From Bradyrhizobium sp. 4 (GTDB lineage Bacteria; Pseudomonadota; Alphaproteobacteria; Rhizobiales; Xanthobacteraceae), in NCBI RefSeq assembly GCF_023100905.1, contig NZ_CP064686.1, positions 7,156,001 to 7,220,000 of the forward strand: 64,000 nt of DNA, in the 5' to 3' direction. The notes under the pieces were generated by a model that did no database searches, was not told where the DNA came from, and worked only from the letters and a program-made list of their open reading frames with translations. Positions 24,866-34,468 of the stretch are shown here, piece by piece. Made by a program: the position numbers and the translations under genes. Positions within the stretch are counted from its first letter, which is position 1. Every line of letters starts with the position of its first letter.

Positions 24866-26365
24866 CTATGCCCGCGCCCGCTCGTTACGGACGGAGAGCA
24901 GTTCCACGGGGCGGTCGGGGATGACGATCCGGAAGGTGGCGCCGATGGTGCCTTCGACCAGATGGATGTCGCCGCCATGGGCGCGGACCAGCTCGGCGGC
25001 GATGGCAAGGCCGAGGCCGCTGCCGCCGGGGCGGCCGGAGGTCTGGAACGCCTCGAACAGGTGATCGCGGGTCCTCTGGGGCACGCCGGGGCCGGTGTCG
25101 GAGACTTCGAGGATGGCGACCGCGCCCTCGCGTTTTCCCGTGATCCGGATCTGCTGCGCGCCGCCCTCGGCCGAGGCATGGCTTTCCAGCGCCTGGGCGG
25201 CGTTGCGGACGAGGTTGAGCAGCACGCGAAACAGCTGGTCGGGATCGGCGTCGACCGCGAGCCCGCGCTCGATTGCGGCGACCCAGGAGATCGAGGCGTC
25301 GGAGGCAAGGCCGGCGGTCTCGCGCACCTCCAGCACCACCGGCTCGATCATGATCATGCGCCGGTCGGGCGCGGCTTCCTGGGCGCGGCCATAGGACAAT
25401 GTCGACTGGCAGAAGGCGATGGCGCGCTCGAGCGAGCGCACGAGCTTTGGCGCAAAGCGCTGCACCCGCGGATCCGGCACGCTGGCGAGCTGGTCCGACA
25501 GGAGTTGCGCCGAGGCCAGCAGATTGCGCAGATCGTGATTGATCTTGGACACCGCGAGGCCGAGGGCGGCGAGTCGGCTCTTCTGATGCAGCATCGACAT
25601 CAGGTCGCGCTGCATGTCCGACAATTCGCGCTCGGCGACCCCGATCTCGTCGCTGCGCTGGCTCGGTACGATGATCCCCGCCGAACTCTCGGGATTTTCG
25701 TGGAAGCCGACCAGGCTCGCGGTCAGCCGTCGCATCGGGCGCACGAAGAGATAATGCATGGCGAGATAGACGAGGCCGGCGGTCAGCACCGCGATGATGA
25801 GCGCGACCACCACGACGTTGCGGGAGAAGCGGTACATCGACTGCCGCAGCGGCAGCTCGTCGGTGACGATCTCCATGAACTGGGCGTTGCCGACGCCCGG
25901 CCCGACGATCCGGATGGCCTGGTTGCCGGTCTCCAGCATCATCCGGAACGAGCCGGTGATCGCCTCCCACGCCGTCATGTCGCGCAGGTCGATGTCGTGC
26001 TCGATCGCCGCGGGTAGATTGTCGCTGGCGAGCAGACGGCGCTGCTGGCCCATCTTGATGGCGACGGCGCGCGCATTGATGCTCTTCAGGATCTGGCGCG
26101 AGAGCGAATCGGGGACCATGCCGAGCGGCGCGGCATCGAGCACCAGCGCCGCCGTGTTGGCCGCCGCGACGCGGTCGTTGAGCCGGTTGACCCAGAAGTT
26201 GGCGATGGCGGGCACGTAGAGCAGGATGGCCGCGATCATCACCAGGGGAACGGTGAGCAGCAGCAGCTTGCCGGACAGCCCAAGCCCGCGCGTCCCCCGC
26301 GGCAGCGCCGTCGGCGGGTCCCGCTGATCCCCATCCTGGATCGGCTGGAGGTCTGTCGCTGCCAC
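24866..26365 (-). CDS. Sensor histidine kinase (orphan)
   Basis: Inner-membrane sensor kinase of 499 aa. Two transmembrane helices (KLLLLTVPLVMIAAILLYV, residues about 33-51, and VVVVALIIAVLTAGLVYLAM, about 185-204) flank a periplasmic sensor region. A HAMP-like segment follows (FVRPMRRLTASLVGFHENP). The phospho-acceptor is in SKINHDLRNLL, a HisKA variant with Asn before His. The ATPase domain has N-box NLVRNAAQAL, G1 DTGPGVP and G2 GGSGLGLAI. The start is a GTG at 26365 with an upstream GAGG. No response regulator is adjacent, so its partner must be elsewhere. Confidence 0.9.
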   Translation of the reverse strand: MAATDLQPIQDGDQRDPPTALPRGTRGLGLSGKLLLLTVPLVMIAAILLYVPAIANFWVNRLNDRVAAANTAALVLDAAPLGMVPDSLSRQILKSINARAVAIKMGQQRRLLASDNLPAAIEHDIDLRDMTAWEAITGSFRMMLETGNQAIRIVGPGVGNAQFMEIVTDELPLRQSMYRFSRNVVVVALIIAVLTAGLVYLAMHYLFVRPMRRLTASLVGFHENPESSAGIIVPSQRSDEIGVAERELSDMQRDLMSMLHQKSRLAALGLAVSKINHDLRNLLASAQLLSDQLASVPDPRVQRFAPKLVRSLERAIAFCQSTLSYGRAQEAAPDRRMIMIEPVVLEVRETAGLASDASISWVAAIERGLAVDADPDQLFRVLLNLVRNAAQALESHASAEGGAQQIRITGKREGAVAILEVSDTGPGVPQRTRDHLFEAFQTSGRPGGSGLGLAIAAELVRAHGGDIHLVEGTIGATFRIVIPDRPVELLSVRNERARA

Positions 26366-26749
26366 GAAATTCGCCCTCGCTGCCTTTACCGGATTAAAGA
26401 TGTCGCCGGGTGAAGGGTCTTGGCGCGTATCAAGATGCGGCCCGCCCCCAGCGCGGTCAAATTACAGATCGTCAATCTGCCAAGGTCGGATGTAAGCGCA
26501 GATTTGGCGAGTCGCCACCTCAAGGGTTAAAAACCCCGCACAAACAGCGATATTCGCCGGAATTGAGCGCTTGTGCGGCGTTGACGAAAAGAAGGCGCTC
26601 GCTTATAAGCCGGCCAATTGTCCGCGATGACCCGGTGTGACCGCCGGGAGCGGCTCTCTTGGGGCCGAAAAAGGCCCGTTTTGGGCAGCATCTTCCGGAC
26701 TTTATCATCAATTCTACAGGCAAATTGCCCGGTCAGCGGAGAAAAACCC
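26366..26749. other. 384-bp divergent intergenic region before rpmH
   Basis: Carries the rpmH-rnpA-yidC promoter (see 26581-26609) and the 5' leader of about 135 nt. Upstream of the promoter, GGGTT-AAA-AACCC (about 26524-26538) is a small palindrome. No gene is supported here. Confidence 0.5.
26581..26609 (+). promoter_or_regulatory. Sigma-70 type promoter for rpmH-rnpA-yidC
   Basis: TTGACG (26581-26586) and TATAAG (26604-26609) are separated by 17 bp, near the housekeeping consensus. They sit about 140 bp upstream of the rpmH start, suggesting a leader of about 135 nt. Confidence 0.65.
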
Positions 26750-26884
26750 GTGAAGCGGACTTATCAACCCAGCAAACTGGTGCGCAAGCGCCGTCACGGC
26801 TTCCGTGCCCGTCTCGCCACGGCCGGCGGCCGAAAGGTGCTCGCCGCCCGCCGCGCCCGCGGCCGCAAGCGTCTGAGCGCCTGA
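26750..26884 (+). CDS. rpmH: 50S ribosomal protein L34
   Basis: The smallest large-subunit protein, 44 aa, the usual length. It is highly basic, starting KRTYQPSKLVRKRRHGFRAR and ending RRARGRKRLSA, a textbook L34. The start is the GTG at 26750 with GGAG upstream. It is first in the rpmH-rnpA-yidC run, a conserved alphaproteobacterial and wider bacterial arrangement that links ribosome, RNase P and membrane insertion genes. dnaA is not adjacent here. Confidence 0.97.
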   Translation: MKRTYQPSKLVRKRRHGFRARLATAGGRKVLAARRARGRKRLSA

Positions 26885-26911
26885 GCCGGACCCCCTTTTT
26901 GGGATTTCATC

Positions 26912-27340
26912 ATGGATCGGCTGAGGCAGCGGGCGGATTTCCTCGCCGTTGCCAATGGCGCGCGGGTGAATAGTCCTGCGTTCGTCCTGCAACGCCTTGA
27001 CCGCCAAAGCCTTGACCACGACGATCGCGGCCCGATCCGGATCGGCTTCACCGTCACCAAAAAGAACGGCAACGCCCCCGAGCGCAATCGCATCCGGCGC
27101 CGGCTTCGCGAACTGGTGAAGCGGCTCGATCCGATGTCGATGCAGCCCCATCATGATTATGTGCTGGTCGGCCGAAGGGACGCGCTCTCGCGCGGCTTCG
27201 CCACCATGCTCGACGATCTGCGCATGGCGTTCGCGAAGCCCGCGCGGCATACGCACAAGGGACGCGGCCCAAAAACCAACTCAAGAACCGACGGCTCAAA
27301 GCCCGGCCCCGCTCCTGCGACCAGCCGCAAACCGGATTGA
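26912..27340 (+). CDS. rnpA: Ribonuclease P protein component
   Basis: Protein subunit of RNase P, which trims tRNA 5' leaders, 142 aa. The RNA-binding motif is visible as NAPERNRIRRRLRELVK. The N-terminal strand (FVLQRLDR) and the fold core (IRIGFTVTKKNGNA) are typical. The C-terminal 30 residues (HKGRGPKTNSRTDGSKPGPA) are a basic disordered tail common in Bradyrhizobium-like species. It starts 27 bp after rpmH and ends 10 bp before yidC. The frequent intervening yidD gene is absent. Confidence 0.95.
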   Translation: MDRLRQRADFLAVANGARVNSPAFVLQRLDRQSLDHDDRGPIRIGFTVTKKNGNAPERNRIRRRLRELVKRLDPMSMQPHHDYVLVGRRDALSRGFATMLDDLRMAFAKPARHTHKGRGPKTNSRTDGSKPGPAPATSRKPD

Positions 27341-27350
27341 TGACGAGAGA

Positions 27351-29228
27351 ATGATGACTGACAACCGCAATACCATCCTCGCCGTCATTCTGTCGGGCTT
27401 CGTGCTGATCGCCTGGCAATATTTCTACAACATGCCGGCGATGGAGAAGCAACGCGCCCTGCAACAGACGCAGGCCGAGCTGCATAAGACCACGCCGCAG
27501 CCGACGGCTTCCGGGACGCCGAGCGCCACGCCGCAGCCCGGCAGCGCAGGCGCGCCCTCCGCTCCCCAGATCGCCAATCAACCGGCCCAGCCGACCGTCA
27601 GCCGCGAGGCGGCGATTGCCGCCTCTCCGCGTGTCAAGATCGATACGCCCCGCTTGACCGGCAGCATTGCCTTGAAGGGCGCGCGCATCGACGATCTTGC
27701 GCTGGTGCAGTATCGCGAAACGGTCGACCCGAAGTCGCCGCCGATCATTCTCTATTCGCCGTCGGGCACCGCAGAGCCCTATTACGCCGAATTTGGCTGG
27801 GTAGCCGGAACGGCTGGCACAAAGGTGCCCGACCGGACCACCGATTGGCAGCAGGAGGGCACCAACAGCCTGACGCCGTCCACGCCGGTCATGCTGAAAT
27901 ACGACAATGGCGAAGGCCTCACCTTCCGCCGCACCGTCACGATCGACGACCACTACCTCTTCAGCATCAAGGACGAGGTGACCAATGTCGGCAACGCGCC
28001 GGTCAAACTCTTTCCCTTCGCACTGATTTCGCGCCACGGCACGCCGCAGGTCTCGGGCTACTACATCCTGCATGAAGGCCTGATCGGTTACCTGGGCGAG
28101 CAGGGTTTGCAGGAGAAGGCCTATAAGGCTGTCGGCGAAGCACCCGCGATCGGCAACGGCGGACACGGGTTCGAATTCAACAACGTCACCAATGCCTGGC
28201 TCGGTATTACCGACAAATATTGGGCGTCTGCGCTCCTTCCCGACACGTCGGCAACGCTCAAGGCCCGTTTCGTCGCCGAACCCGGCACCCAGATCCGATA
28301 CCAGACCGACTATCTGCAAAGCGAGCAGACGGTCCCGATCGGTGGCACGACGACAACGAACGCGCGGCTGTTCGCGGGCGCCAAGGAAGCCGGCGTGGTC
28401 GGCATCAACTTCCCGCTCGCCGGCCATGGCGGCTACAACAAGGAGCTCGGCCTCAACCATTTCGACCTGTTGATCGACTGGGGCTGGTTCTACTTCATCA
28501 CCAAGCCGATGTTCCTCGGCCTCGACTTCTTCTACCGCTTCTTCGGCAATTTCGGCATCTCGATCCTGCTCGTGACCGTGATCGTGAAGCTGTTGTTCTT
28601 CCCCTTGGCGAACAAGTCCTACGCCTCGATGGCGAAGATGAAGTCGGTCCAGCCGCAGCTTCAGGCTCTGAAGGAGCGCTTCCCCGACGACAAGGTGAAG
28701 CAGCAGCAGGAGATGATGGAAATCTACCGCAAGGAGAAGATCAATCCGGTCGCCGGCTGTCTTCCGGTGGTGATCCAGATCCCGGTGTTCTTCTCGCTCT
28801 ACAAGGTGCTGTTCGTCACCATCGAGATGCGGCACGCGCCGTTCTTCGGCTGGATCAAGGATCTGTCCGCGCCGGACCCGACCAATCTGTTCAACCTGTT
28901 CGGGCTGATCCCGTTCGACCCGACCACGATCCCGCTGTTCGGCCACTACCTCGCGCTCGGCATCTGGCCGATCATCATGGGCATCACGATGTGGTTCCAG
29001 ATGAAGCTGAACCCGACGCCGCCGGATCCGACGCAGCAGATGATCTTCAACTGGATGCCGCTGATCTTCACCTTCATGCTGGCGGGCTTCCCGGCGGGCC
29101 TCGTGATCTACTGGGCCTGGAACAACACGCTCTCGGTGCTGCAGCAGAGCTTCATCATGCGCCGCAACGGCGTGAAGGTGGAGCTGTTCGACAATCTCAA
29201 GGCGACGTTCGCGAAGAAGGCGACGTAG
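27351..29228 (+). CDS. yidC: Membrane protein insertase YidC
   Basis: Inserts and folds inner-membrane proteins with or without SecYEG, 625 aa. TM1 is TILAVILSGFVLIAWQYFY. It is followed by a Pro/Thr/Ala-rich linker and the large periplasmic P1 domain (about 90-370). The conserved five-helix core begins at WGWFYFITKPMFLGLDFFYRF, with the hydrophilic-groove Arg expected in IYRKEKINPVAGCLP and later helices near VVIQIPVFFSLYKVLF and MPLIFTFMLAGFPAGLVIYWAW. The start is the ATG at 27351 or the next codon at 27354, directly after GAGAGA. A palindromic repeat follows the gene. Confidence 0.96.
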   Translation: MMTDNRNTILAVILSGFVLIAWQYFYNMPAMEKQRALQQTQAELHKTTPQPTASGTPSATPQPGSAGAPSAPQIANQPAQPTVSREAAIAASPRVKIDTPRLTGSIALKGARIDDLALVQYRETVDPKSPPIILYSPSGTAEPYYAEFGWVAGTAGTKVPDRTTDWQQEGTNSLTPSTPVMLKYDNGEGLTFRRTVTIDDHYLFSIKDEVTNVGNAPVKLFPFALISRHGTPQVSGYYILHEGLIGYLGEQGLQEKAYKAVGEAPAIGNGGHGFEFNNVTNAWLGITDKYWASALLPDTSATLKARFVAEPGTQIRYQTDYLQSEQTVPIGGTTTTNARLFAGAKEAGVVGINFPLAGHGGYNKELGLNHFDLLIDWGWFYFITKPMFLGLDFFYRFFGNFGISILLVTVIVKLLFFPLANKSYASMAKMKSVQPQLQALKERFPDDKVKQQQEMMEIYRKEKINPVAGCLPVVIQIPVFFSLYKVLFVTIEMRHAPFFGWIKDLSAPDPTNLFNLFGLIPFDPTTIPLFGHYLALGIWPIIMGITMWFQMKLNPTPPDPTQQMIFNWMPLIFTFMLAGFPAGLVIYWAWNNTLSVLQQSFIMRRNGVKVELFDNLKATFAKKAT

Positions 29229-29232
29229 CGGT

Positions 29233-29318
29233 CGTCATTGCGAGGAGCGAAGCGACGAGCAATCCAGAGTCCCTCCGCGGATGCATTTCTGGATTGCTTC
29301 GCTTCGCTCGCAATGACG
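29233..29318. repeat. REPIN-like palindromic element (CATTGCGAGGAGC family)
   Basis: Outer inverted arms CGTCATTGCGAG...CTCGCAATGACG with inner GCAATCCAG/CTGGATTGC fill most of the yidC-engB gap. Same family as 42377-42463. Confidence 0.85.
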
Positions 29319-29340
29319 CGGACAGACAGAAAGCTTTCGC

Positions 29341-29994
29341 ATGACCGACGACAAAGATGCGAAGCTGATCGAGGTCGGGCGAAAGCTGTTCACGCGCGAC
29401 TGGCAGTTCATCTGGGCTTCGCCCTCGACTGAAACGCTGCCGCCGATGGCGGGGCTGGAGATCGCCTTTGCCGGCCGCTCCAATGTCGGCAAGTCCAGCC
29501 TGATCAACGCGCTGACCGGCCGCAACGCGCTCGCGCGCACCTCGCACACACCGGGCCGCACCCAGGAGCTGATCTTCTTCGAGGTCCCCGGGAAAGGCGA
29601 GCTGCGCCTCGTCGACATGCCCGGCTACGGCTATGCCAAGGCCCCGAAGAGTCAGGTCGCGTCCTGGACCGAGCTGATCCACAAATTCCTGCTCGGACGC
29701 GCCAGCCTCGCGCGCGTCTACGTGCTGGTCGACGCGCGGCACGGCCTCAAGGACGTCGATCTCGAAGTCCTGAAGACTCTCGATCGCTCCGCGGTCAGCT
29801 ACCAGCTCGTGCTGACCAAGGCCGACCAGATCAAGGCCACCGAGCTCCAATCGCGCATCGTCGAGACCGAGGCCGCGCTCGCCAAGCGTCCGGCCGCGTT
29901 CCCGAACGTGCTCGCGACCTCGTCGCGCAGCGCGACCGGCATGGCCGAGCTGCGCGCCGCGATCGCAAAGCTGCTGGAAGAGCGGACCTCGTGA
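29341..29994 (+). CDS. engB: Ribosome biogenesis GTP-binding protein YihA/YsxC (EngB)
   Basis: Small TRAFAC-class GTPase needed for late 50S subunit assembly, 217 aa. G1 is AGRSNVGKSSL, G3 DMPGYGYA, G4 TKAD and G5 ATSSRSATG; G2 is HTPGRTQ. The N-terminal region before the G domain (about 38 residues) is typical of the family. It overlaps the next gene by one base (TGATG), indicating translational coupling, and lies between yidC and argB as in related species. Confidence 0.95.
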   Translation: MTDDKDAKLIEVGRKLFTRDWQFIWASPSTETLPPMAGLEIAFAGRSNVGKSSLINALTGRNALARTSHTPGRTQELIFFEVPGKGELRLVDMPGYGYAKAPKSQVASWTELIHKFLLGRASLARVYVLVDARHGLKDVDLEVLKTLDRSAVSYQLVLTKADQIKATELQSRIVETEAALAKRPAAFPNVLATSSRSATGMAELRAAIAKLLEERTS

Positions 29995-30365
29995 TGGCGG
30001 CATTCCGGCTGCTGATCGGGCTTGCCGGTCTGATGGGCGCTGCCGGCGTCGCGCTGGCCGCCGCTTCCGCGCATGGCGGCGATGCGAGCCGGCTCGCCGC
30101 CGCAAGCGCCATGCTGCTGTTTCATGCAACGGCCGTGCTAGCGGCCGTCGCCCTGCTCGGCCGCGACCTTCTGCACGGCGGAATTGGCATCGTCGCCGCG
30201 TCCGGCTTCGCAGCCGGCGCCGCGCTGTTCGCGGGCGATTTGACCTTGCGGCAATTTGCCGGCCATTCGCTGTTTCCCTATGCGGCGCCGACCGGTGGAT
30301 CGGTGATGATTCTGAGCTGGCTGGCGGTGACGCTCGCGGCGGTGGTGGTGAAGCGCAGTCCGTAG
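29994..30365 (+). CDS. DUF423 family small membrane protein
   Basis: Inner-membrane protein of 123 aa with four predicted helices: LLIGLAGLMGAAGVALAAAS, AASAMLLFHATAVLAAVALL, GGIGIVAASGFAAGAALFAG and SVMILSWLAVTLAAVVV. The AHG after helix 1 and the FHA motif in helix 2 are DUF423 (YgdD) signatures. Function unknown. The start is the ATG at 29994, overlapping the engB stop (TGATG); a GTG one codon earlier is possible. Confidence 0.85.
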   Translation: MAAFRLLIGLAGLMGAAGVALAAASAHGGDASRLAAASAMLLFHATAVLAAVALLGRDLLHGGIGIVAASGFAAGAALFAGDLTLRQFAGHSLFPYAAPTGGSVMILSWLAVTLAAVVVKRSP

Positions 30366-30447
30366 CCCGGGGACGAAGACCACTTTGCGCCCCGCCCGCC
30401 AATCGGATAGAACGCGGCCCGAGTATCCCGCCAGCGAGATCCGCCTC

Positions 30448-31335
30448 ATGACCGAAATTTCCCCGCTCGACCAGGCCCGCATCCTGTCCGAAGCGCTGCC
30501 GCACATGCAGCAGTATGACGAGGAAACCATCGTCATCAAGTATGGCGGCCATGCCATGGGCGACGAGGAGACCGCGAAGAATTTTGCCCGCGACATCGTG
30601 CTGCTCGAGCAGACCGCGATCAATCCGGTGGTGGTGCATGGCGGCGGCCCGCAGATCGCGACCATGCTCAAGCGTCTCGGCATCGTCTCGGAATTCGCAG
30701 CCGGCCTGCGCATCACCGATGCGGCCACCATCGAGATCGTCGAGATGGTGCTCGCCGGCTCCGTCAACAAGCAGATCGTCGGCTACATCAACGAGGCCGG
30801 CGGCAAGGCGGTGGGGCTATCAGGCAAGGACGCCAATATGGTGAAGGCGTCGAAGACGACGCGCACCATCATGGATCCGGACTCGCACATCGAGAAGGCG
30901 GTCGATCTCGGCTTCGTCGGCGATCCCGAGAAAGTCGATCTCACGCTGCTCAACCAGCTGATCGGCTACGAGCTGATCCCCGTGCTCGCGCCGCTCGCGA
31001 CCTCGAAAGAGGGCCAGACGCTGAACGTCAACGCCGACACTTTCGCCGGCGCCGTGGCCGGCGCGCTGAAGGCAAAGCGGCTGCTGCTGCTCACCGACGT
31101 GCCGGGCGTGCTCGACAAGTCCAAGAAGCTGATCCCGCAGCTCTCGGTGAAGGACGCGCGAAAGCTGATCGCCGACGGCACCATTTCCGGCGGCATGATC
31201 CCGAAGGTCGAGACCTGCATCTACGCGCTCGAACAGGGCGTCGAGGGTGTCGTCATCATCGACGGCAAGATGCAGCACGCGGTGCTGCTCGAGCTCTTCA
31301 CCAACACCGGCACGGGAACGCTGATCCACAAGTGA
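30448..31335 (+). CDS. argB: Acetylglutamate kinase
   Basis: Second step of arginine synthesis, phosphorylating N-acetylglutamate, 295 aa. The N-terminal Gly-rich site VIKYGGHAMG, the substrate site VVVHGGGPQI, the loop GLRITDAATIE and the ATP-site GGMIPKVETC are intact. The N-terminal helix (LDQARILSEALPHMQQYDE) is of the kind found in arginine-inhibitable hexameric enzymes, so feedback by arginine is likely. The start is the ATG at 30448; an earlier in-frame codon lacks support. A palindromic repeat begins 26 bp after its stop. Confidence 0.96.
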   Translation: MTEISPLDQARILSEALPHMQQYDEETIVIKYGGHAMGDEETAKNFARDIVLLEQTAINPVVVHGGGPQIATMLKRLGIVSEFAAGLRITDAATIEIVEMVLAGSVNKQIVGYINEAGGKAVGLSGKDANMVKASKTTRTIMDPDSHIEKAVDLGFVGDPEKVDLTLLNQLIGYELIPVLAPLATSKEGQTLNVNADTFAGAVAGALKAKRLLLLTDVPGVLDKSKKLIPQLSVKDARKLIADGTISGGMIPKVETCIYALEQGVEGVVIIDGKMQHAVLLELFTNTGTGTLIHK

Positions 31336-31360
31336 TGCGAGAGGCGCCACGCATGAAAGC

Positions 31361-31473
31361 CGTCATGGCCGGGCAACAGCGCGAAGCGCGTCTTCGCGAA
31401 GATGTCCCGGCCATCCACGATCTTTCGTCCCGCGCCAAGAACGTGGATGCCCGGGACAAGCCCGGGCATGACG
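31361..31473. repeat. REPIN-like palindromic element (CATGGCCGGG family)
   Basis: Outer inverted arms CGTCATGGCCGGG...CCCGGGCATGACG, with inner CATCCACG and CGTGGATG. Its right end lies inside the open frame that leads into the DUF1036 protein, so this frame may have been altered by insertion. Same family as 38369-38459. Confidence 0.8.
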
Positions 31474-31520
31474 AGCGGAGCGCGAGGCGGCATCGACGCT
31501 CCACTCTCACCCGCTTCCTG

Positions 31521-32507
31521 ATGACGCTCCCCGCCGCAGCCGTCTCGTTCGTCTTCTCCTCCGCGCCCGCCTTCGCCGACCTCAAGATCTGCAATCGCAT
31601 GTCCTATGTCGTCGAGGCCGCGATCGGCATCGACGACAAGGCGGCGACCGCCACGCGCGGCTGGTTCAGGATCGACCCCGCCACCTGCCGCGTGGTGGTG
31701 CAGGGCACGCTCTCCGCCGACCGCATCCTGCTCAACGCCCGCGCGCTCGGCGTCTACGGCGCATCCCCGATCCCACAGAACGGCAGCGACACGCTGTGCG
31801 TCGCGCAGGACAATTTCGTCATCGCGGCCGCGCGACAGTGCCGCAGCGGCCAGACCCAGGCCGCCTTCACCCAGATCACGCCGACGCAAGGCGCGGACGG
31901 CAATTTCGTCGCCTATCTCGCCGAGGACTCCGAATATGACGACGAGCAGGCTCGCCTTGCCGGCATCCAGCGGCTTTTGGTGATCGCAGGTTACGACGCC
32001 GCGCCGATCGACGGCGTCGACGGACCGAAGACGCAAGGCGCGTTGGCCGCTTTCCTGAAGAGCCGCGGATTGTCGTCCGACATCCTGTCGTCGCCGAACT
32101 TCTTCAAGACCATGGTCGATGCCGTGCAGACGCCGTCTGCGACCGGCCTCACCTGGTGCAACGACACCGCGCACAAGGTGATGGCGGCGGTCGCCACCGA
32201 CGACGGCAAGTCGGTGACGAGCCGCGGCTGGTATCGCATCGACCCCAAGACCTGCCTGCACCCTGATGTGAGCGGCCAGCCGAAGCAGATCTTCAGCTTC
32301 GCGGAAGCCATCGACGCCGACAACCGAATCGTCAAGCTGAAGGACAAGCCATTGAACTGGGGTGGCGACAAGCAGCTTTGCACGCGCGAGACCAAGTTCG
32401 AAACCAACGAGCAAACCGACTGCGGCGCGCGCGGATTCGCGGCGACGGGCTTCGGCGCGGTGGACATGTCGAGCGGCGGCAAAACGCTGCGGTTTGCGAT
32501 GCCGTGA
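31521..32507 (+). CDS. Secreted DUF1036/peptidoglycan-binding domain protein
   Basis: Exported protein of about 328 aa. The start is placed at the ATG at 31521, giving the signal peptide TLPAAAVSFVFSSAPAFA. The frame is open back to 31332, but that part is made of a palindromic repeat, so the true N-terminus is uncertain. Two DUF1036 units, CNRMSYVVEAAIGIDDK and CNDTAHKVMAAVATDDGK, each followed by SRGWYRIDP-type Cys-containing segments, flank a PG_binding_1-like helix set (LAGIQRLLVIAGYDAAPIDG, TQGALAAFLKSRG). A cell-envelope role is likely; the mechanism is unknown. Confidence 0.78.
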   Translation: MTLPAAAVSFVFSSAPAFADLKICNRMSYVVEAAIGIDDKAATATRGWFRIDPATCRVVVQGTLSADRILLNARALGVYGASPIPQNGSDTLCVAQDNFVIAAARQCRSGQTQAAFTQITPTQGADGNFVAYLAEDSEYDDEQARLAGIQRLLVIAGYDAAPIDGVDGPKTQGALAAFLKSRGLSSDILSSPNFFKTMVDAVQTPSATGLTWCNDTAHKVMAAVATDDGKSVTSRGWYRIDPKTCLHPDVSGQPKQIFSFAEAIDADNRIVKLKDKPLNWGGDKQLCTRETKFETNEQTDCGARGFAATGFGAVDMSSGGKTLRFAMP

Positions 32508-32537
32508 TTGCTTTTGTGATGACGCAACAAACACCAT

Positions 32538-32655
32538 CGTCGTCCCGGCGAAGGCCGGGACCCATAACCCCAGGATTGGTTTTGCGAAGAACGACGATCA
32601 GGGTGCCCCATTGATAGATCACGCGGTATGGGTCCCGGCGTTCGCCGGGACGACG
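32538..32655. repeat. REPIN-like palindromic element (CGTCCCGGCG family)
   Basis: Arms CGTCGTCCCGGCGAAGGCCG and its inverted counterpart end in CGGGACGACG, with inner GGGACCCATA and TATGGGTCCC. Related elements are at 33396 and 50462. Confidence 0.85.
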
Positions 32656-32699
32656 ACGGAAAGCTGGGGCCCCTCTCCGATAACGAATAGAGAGCCGCA

Positions 32700-33425
32700 A
32701 TGACCTCACCCCGCGCCTTCGGCCATGTCGACACCTGGGTGTTCGACCTCGACAACACGCTCTATCCGCACCACGTCAATCTGTGGCAGCAGGTCGATGC
32801 GCGGATTACCGAGTTCGTTTGTAATTGGCTGAACCTGACACCGGTGGAAGCGCGCAAGATTCAGAAAGATTATTACCAGCGCTTCGGCACCACCATGCGT
32901 GGCATGATGACCCTGCACGGCGTCCGCGCCGACGACTATCTCGCCTACGTCCACAAGATCGACCACTCGCCGCTGGAGCCGAACCCGGCGCTGGGCGAGG
33001 CCATCGCAAAACTGCCGGGACGAAAGCTGATCCTGACCAACGGTTCGGTCGATCATGTCGATGCGGTGCTGGCGCGGCTCGGCTTTGCCACGCATTTCGA
33101 CGGCGTGTTCGACATCATCGCCGCCGACTTCGAGCCGAAGCCGGCGCCGCAGACCTACCGCAAGTTTCTCGCCGACCATTCGGTTGATCCGACCCGCGCC
33201 GCGATGTTCGAGGACCTCGCCCGCAACCTCACTGTCCCGCACGAGCTCGGCATGACCACCGTGCTGGTGATACCGGACGGGACGAAAGAGGTCGTGCGCG
33301 AGGACTGGGAGCTGGCGGGCCGCGACGCCGCCCATGTCGACCACGTCACCGATGATCTGGCAGGGTTTTTGGGCAGGCTGTCCTCTCTCTCCCCACGTCG
33401 TCCCGGCGAAGGCCGGGACCCATAA
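32700..33425 (+). CDS. HAD-family pyrimidine 5'-nucleotidase-like phosphatase
   Basis: HAD superfamily phosphatase of the SDT1/pyrimidine 5'-nucleotidase group, 241 aa, probably dephosphorylating pyrimidine nucleotides or similar. The nucleophile motif VFDLDNTLYPH is at residues about 14-24, motif II is LILTNGS, the Lys motif is FEPKPAP and the acidic motif is MFEDLARN. The helical cap is C1-type. The normal protein should end after LAGFLGRL; the last ten or so residues (SPRRPGEGRDP) and the stop codon are encoded by the palindromic repeat at 33396. It is downstream of the DUF1036 gene, with a repeat between. Confidence 0.88.
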   Translation: MTSPRAFGHVDTWVFDLDNTLYPHHVNLWQQVDARITEFVCNWLNLTPVEARKIQKDYYQRFGTTMRGMMTLHGVRADDYLAYVHKIDHSPLEPNPALGEAIAKLPGRKLILTNGSVDHVDAVLARLGFATHFDGVFDIIAADFEPKPAPQTYRKFLADHSVDPTRAAMFEDLARNLTVPHELGMTTVLVIPDGTKEVVREDWELAGRDAAHVDHVTDDLAGFLGRLSSLSPRRPGEGRDP

Positions 33426-33518
33426 CCCCAACACTCGGTTGTAGCGCGCAACTGGTAACTCCGAGTCTTCGCCAAACTTGACCCTGTGGGTATGGGTCCC
33501 GGCCTTCGCCGGGACGAC
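33396..33518. repeat. REPIN-like palindromic element overlapping a coding end
   Basis: CGTCGTCCCGGCGAAGGCCG at the left mirrors the right end CCGGGACGAC, with inner CCCATA/TATGGG. The first 30 bp encode the C-terminal tail and stop codon of the HAD phosphatase. Confidence 0.85.
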
Positions 33519-33606
33519 ACTGAGTATGCCTTGACTCCGTCCCCCCAAATCCCGAAAAAGCGCTCCAAATCACCGCAAATTCCCGCCCGCCTCTGAGGAA
33601 ATCCCG

Positions 33607-34452
<846 letters not shown>

Positions 34453-34468
34453 GAGTCTAACTTTCTCA

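Noticed and set aside
26366..26749. Replication origin beside rpmH
   Set aside because: No dnaA gene or cluster of DnaA boxes was seen; in Alphaproteobacteria the origin is usually elsewhere.
27054..28946. Long minus-strand open frame opposite yidC
   Set aside because: yidC is unambiguous on the plus strand, and the opposite frame has only shadow composition.
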